Assembly (NCBI GenBank): GCA_949316235.1
Contig: OX438741.1
Span: forward strand, 40,252,067 to 40,316,066
From: Oegoconia quadripuncta
Lineage: Eukaryota; Arthropoda; Insecta; Lepidoptera; Autostichidae
Reading direction: 5' to 3'
DNA: 64,000 nt
The notes beneath the pieces were generated by a model. It did no database searches. It saw nothing but the letters and a program-made list of their open reading frames with translations, and was not told the origin of the DNA. Shown piece after piece: positions 60,620 through 64,000 of the stretch. Position 1 is the stretch's first letter. Each line of letters begins with the position of its first letter. The position numbers and the translations under genes were made by a program.

Positions 60620-61603
60620 AAACTGACTGACTGACTGACTGACTGACTGACATATCAACGCACAGGCCAAACCGCTGGGTCTAGAGTTTCCAAATTTGGC
60701 ACGTAGGTTCCTTACGTGGTCTAGGGCAGCACTAAGAAAGGATTTTTCAAAATTCACCCTTTAAGGGGGTGAAACAGGGGTGGGAAGTTTGTATGAAGAA
60801 ACAGTATAACTTGGACATTTCGACTATTTTCGACTCGAAACTTCGCAAGAGTACTCCTAGGAATAAATAAGCTAATACGTGTTTTGAGATTTTTCGAAAA
60901 ACAACCCCCTGGGTTGTGAAATGGGGGTTAAAACCATAAAATCGATATTGGTGTCGTTATTTAGGTTTTATGGGATGTTGATTATGAAAATGACATTTAT
61001 TTTAAGTTAACCCTCTAGGGTTGAGATAGGGGTGGGGGTTGCTACCAAAAAAGTCTATATTGGGCAACCCCCTGGGGTGTGAAATGGGGGTTAAAACCAT
61101 ATAATCGATAATGGTGTCGTTATTTAGATTTTATGGGATGTTGATTATGAATATGACATTTATTTTAAGTTAACCCTCTAGGGTTGAGATAGGGGTGGGG
61201 GTTGATACCAAAAAAGTCAAGATTGGTGTCATTATTTAAGTTTTTTGGGACGTTGATTACGAAAATGCCATTTGTTTAGAAGCTAACCCCTTGGGGTTAG
61301 AGAATGAGATAAGGGTGAGTTGAGATTTTTCGAAAAACAGCCCCCTGGGGTGTGAAATGGGGGTTGAAACCATAAAATCGATATTGGTGTCGTTATTTAG
61401 GGTTTTTGAGATGTTGATTATGAAAATGACATTTATTTTAAGCCAACCCTCTAGGGGTGAGATAGCGGTGGAGGATGATACCAAAGGTGTCGTTATTTAG
61501 GTTTTTTGGGACGTTGATTGCGAAAAATGACATTTATTTTGAAGCTAACCCCTTACGGGTTGCGATAGTGGTAGGGGTTGAAATCACAAATTCAAATTGG
61601 TGT

Positions 61604-61990
61604 CGAAGTCGAAGAGTCAAAGTCGAAGAGTCAATGTCGAAGAAACAAATTCGAAATTCAAAGTCGAAGGCTCAAAGTCGAAGGCTCAAATTCGAAGGCT
61701 CAAAGTCGAAGGCTCAAAGTCGAAGGCTCAAAGTCGAAGACTCAAAGTCGAAGGCTCAAAGTCGAAGGCTCAAAGTCAAAGGCTCAAAGACGAAGGCTCA
61801 AATTCGAAGGCTGAAAGTCGAAGGCTCAAAGTCGAAGGCTAAAAGTCGAAGACTCAAAGTCGAAGACTCAAAGTCGAAAGCTCAAAGTCGAAGGCTCAAA
61901 GTCTAAGGCTCAAAATTGAAGGCTCAAAGACGAAGGCTCAAAGTCGAAGGCTCAAAGTCGAAGACTCAAAGTCGAAAAGTAAAATTCATA
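61604..61990. repeat. 14-bp tandem repeat
   Basis: Unit GGCTCAAAGTCGAA, about 27 copies with occasional variants (GACTCAAAGTCGAA, AATTCGAA). The frame returns every three units, giving the artificial Lys/Ser-rich open frame at 61475-61906. Confidence 0.9.
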
Positions 61991-61995
61991 GTCAA

Positions 61996-63222
61996 AGTCA
62001 TGTCAAAGTCATGTCAAAGTCATGTCAAAGTCATGTCAAAGTCATGTCAAAGTCATGTCAAAGTCATGTCAAAGTCATGTCAAAGTCATGTCAAAGTCAT
62101 AGTCAAAATCATAGTCAAAGTCATAGTCAAAGTCATAGTCAAAGTCATAGTCAAAGTCATAGTCAAAGTCATAGTCAAAGTCATAGTCAAAGTCATAGTC
62201 AAAGTCATAGTCAAAGTCATAGTCAAAGTCATAGTCAAAGTCATAGTCAAAGTCATAGTCAAAGTCATAGTCAAAGTCATAGTCAAAGTCATAGTCATAG
62301 TCAAAGTCAAAGTCAAAGTCAAAGTCAAAGTCAAAGTCAAAGTCAAAGTCAAAGTCAAAGTCAAAGTCATAGTCAAAGTCATAGTCAAAGTCATAGTCAA
62401 AGTCATAGTCAAAGTCATAGTCAAAGTCATAGTCAAAGTCATAGTCAAAGTCATAGTCAAAGTCATAGTCAAAGTCATAGTCAAAGTCATAGTCAAAGTC
62501 ATAGTCAAAGTCATAGTCAAAGTCATAGTCAAAGTCATAGTCAAAGTCATAGTCAAAGTCAAAGTCATAGTCAAAGTCATAGTCAAAGTCATAGTCAAAG
62601 TCATAGTCAAAGTCATAGTCAAAGTCATAGTCAAAGTCATAGTCAAAGTCATAGTCAAAGTCATAGTCAAAGTCATAGTCAAAGTCATAATCGAAGTCAT
62701 AATCGAAGTCATAGTCAATGTCAAAGCCATAGTCAAAGTCAAAGTCGTAGTCAATGTCATAGTCGAAGTAATAGTCAAAGTTTTAGTCAAAGTCATAGTC
62801 AAAGTCATAGTCAAAGTCATAGTCAAAGTCATAGTCAAAGTCATAGTCAAAGTCATAGTCAAAGTCATAGTCAAAGTCATAGTCAAAGTCATAGTCAAAG
62901 TCATAGTCAAAGTCATAGTCAAAGTCATAGTCAAAGTCATAGTCAAAGTCAAAGTCATAGTCAAAGTCATAGTCAAAGTCATAGTCAAAGTCATAGTCAA
63001 AGTCATAGTCAAAGTCATAGTCAAAGTCATAGTCAAAGTCATAGTCAAAGTCATAGTCAAAGTCATAGTCAAAGTCATAGTCAAAGTCATAGTCAAAGTC
63101 ATAGTCAAAGTCATAATCGAAGTCATAGTCAATGTCAAAGCCATAGTCAAAGTCAAAGTCGTAGTCAATGTCATAGTCGAAGTAATAGTCAAAGTTTTAG
63201 TCAAAGTCATAGTCATAGTCAA
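61996..63222. repeat. 11-bp then 12-bp tandem repeats with a 414-bp higher-order copy
   Basis: 61996-62097 is (ATGTCAAAGTC)n. 62098-63222 is (CATAGTCAAAGT)n with a 6-bp AGTCAA stretch at 62296-62367. A variant cluster (AATGTCAAAGCCATAGTCAA, TAATAGTCAAAGTTTTAGTC) occurs at 62717 and again at 63131. Long frames in five readings, such as (HSQS)n, (KVIV)n and (MTLT)n, are products of the repeat. Confidence 0.92.
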
Positions 63223-64000
63223 AGGGGTGAATAGAGTTTCCAAATTTGGCACGTAGATTCCTTATGAGGTCTAGGGGAGCACTAAGATAGGATTTTTCAA
63301 AATTCACCCTTTAAGGGGGTGAAACAGGGGTGGGAAGTTTGTATGAAGAAACAGTATAACTTGGACATTTCGACTATTTTCGACTCGAAACTTCGCAAGA
63401 GTATTCCTAGGAACAAATAAGCTAATACGTGTTTTGAGATTTTTCGAAAAACAACCCCCTGGGTTGTGAAATGGGGGTTAAAACCATAAAATCGATATTG
63501 GTGTCGTTATTTAGGTTTTACGGGATGTTGATTATGAATATGACATTTATTTTAAGTTAACCCTCTAGGGTTGAGATAGGTGGGGGTTGATACCAAAAAA
63601 GTCAATATTGGTGTCATTATTTAGGTTTTTTGGGACGTTGATTACGAAAATGCCATTTGTTTTGAAGCTAACCCCTTGGGGTTAGAGAATGTGATAAGGG
63701 TGAGTTGAGATTTTTCGAAAAACAGCCCCCTGGGGTGTGGAATGGGGGTTTAAACCATAAAATAGATATTGGTGTCGTTATGTAGGTTTTTTGGGATGAT
63801 AATTATGAAAATGACATTTATTTTAAGCCAACCCTCTAGGGGTGAGATAGGGGTGGGGGATGATACCAAAAGAGTCTATATTGGTGTCGTTATTTAGGTT
63901 TTTTGGGACGTTGATTGCGAAATAGACATTTATTTTGAAGCTAACCCCTTACGGGTTGCGATAGTGGTAGGGGTTGAAATCACAAATTCAAATTGGTGTC

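Larger units (their letters stand above)
60620..64000. repeat. macrosatellite: conserved block, simple-repeat core, conserved block
   Basis: Starts with a GACT microsatellite (60625-60650). Block copy 1 is 60682-61603 and copy 2 is 63234-64000; both open GAGTTTCCAAATTTGGCACG and close AATTCAAATTGGTGTC. Each block is itself built of about 155-bp subunits (CCCCTGGGTTGTGAAATGGG, GATGTTGATTATGAAAATGA); copy 2 lacks about one. The window ends exactly where copy 1 passes into the simple-repeat core. Confidence 0.85.

Noticed and set aside
61916..63256. Open frames of about 390-450 codons, on both strands
   Set aside because: They are pure translations of the 11/12-bp repeats; a 12-bp unit without stops is open in most frames, and none has non-repetitive sequence.

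Overview
The window is insect genomic DNA, most likely from a moth or butterfly. That placement is an inference: the split microtubule-protein gene is clearly insect-like but not dipteran, and the DNA is AT-rich and saturated with tRNA-derived SINEs, 3' tails of non-LTR elements and small TTA-target MITEs of the kind common in Lepidoptera. There are no bacterial or organellar features, no CRISPR array and no credible free-standing tRNA or rRNA gene.

Region 1 (1-28.7 kb, minus strand) holds the 5' part of the CLASP gene (Drosophila chb/orbit/mast), a TOG-domain protein that stabilises microtubule plus ends. Thirteen coding exons can be placed to the base by splice sites. Their phases join into one frame of 581 codons covering TOG1, a Ser/Pro linker and TOG2. 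The gene runs off the left edge. Its introns are filled with SINEs, LINE tails, MITEs and several tandem arrays, including a 46-bp minisatellite at 9.2-10.6 kb.

Region 2 (28.7-35.1 kb) is a spacer with LINE fragments, an endonuclease-like fragment of a retroelement on the plus strand, and a cluster of SINE and MITE insertions.

Region 3 (35.17 to about 45.8 kb, minus strand) carries the most unusual gene: an uninterrupted 2,700-codon terminal exon encoding a very long protein that I do not recognise. It has about 14 degenerate Trp/Leu-Pro helical repeats, several Cys-Cys-basic motifs, a Gly/Pro/Gln-rich tail and a Cys-rich C-terminus after a KKRK stretch. Three small upstream exons can be joined in frame and would give it an N-terminal THAP-like C2CH zinc finger.

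Region 4 (46-60.6 kb) is gene-poor repeat DNA. It includes a foldback element with 62-bp repeats in its arms, a GC-rich retroelement insertion with a 15-bp target duplication, a 505-bp TTA-flanked MITE, and many nested LINE and SINE fragments. Two or three candidate exons are noted with low confidence.

Region 5 (60.6 kb to the right edge) is a macrosatellite. Two copies of a conserved block of roughly 0.8-0.9 kb flank about 1.6 kb of 14-, 11- and 12-bp simple repeats, which create long artificial open frames.
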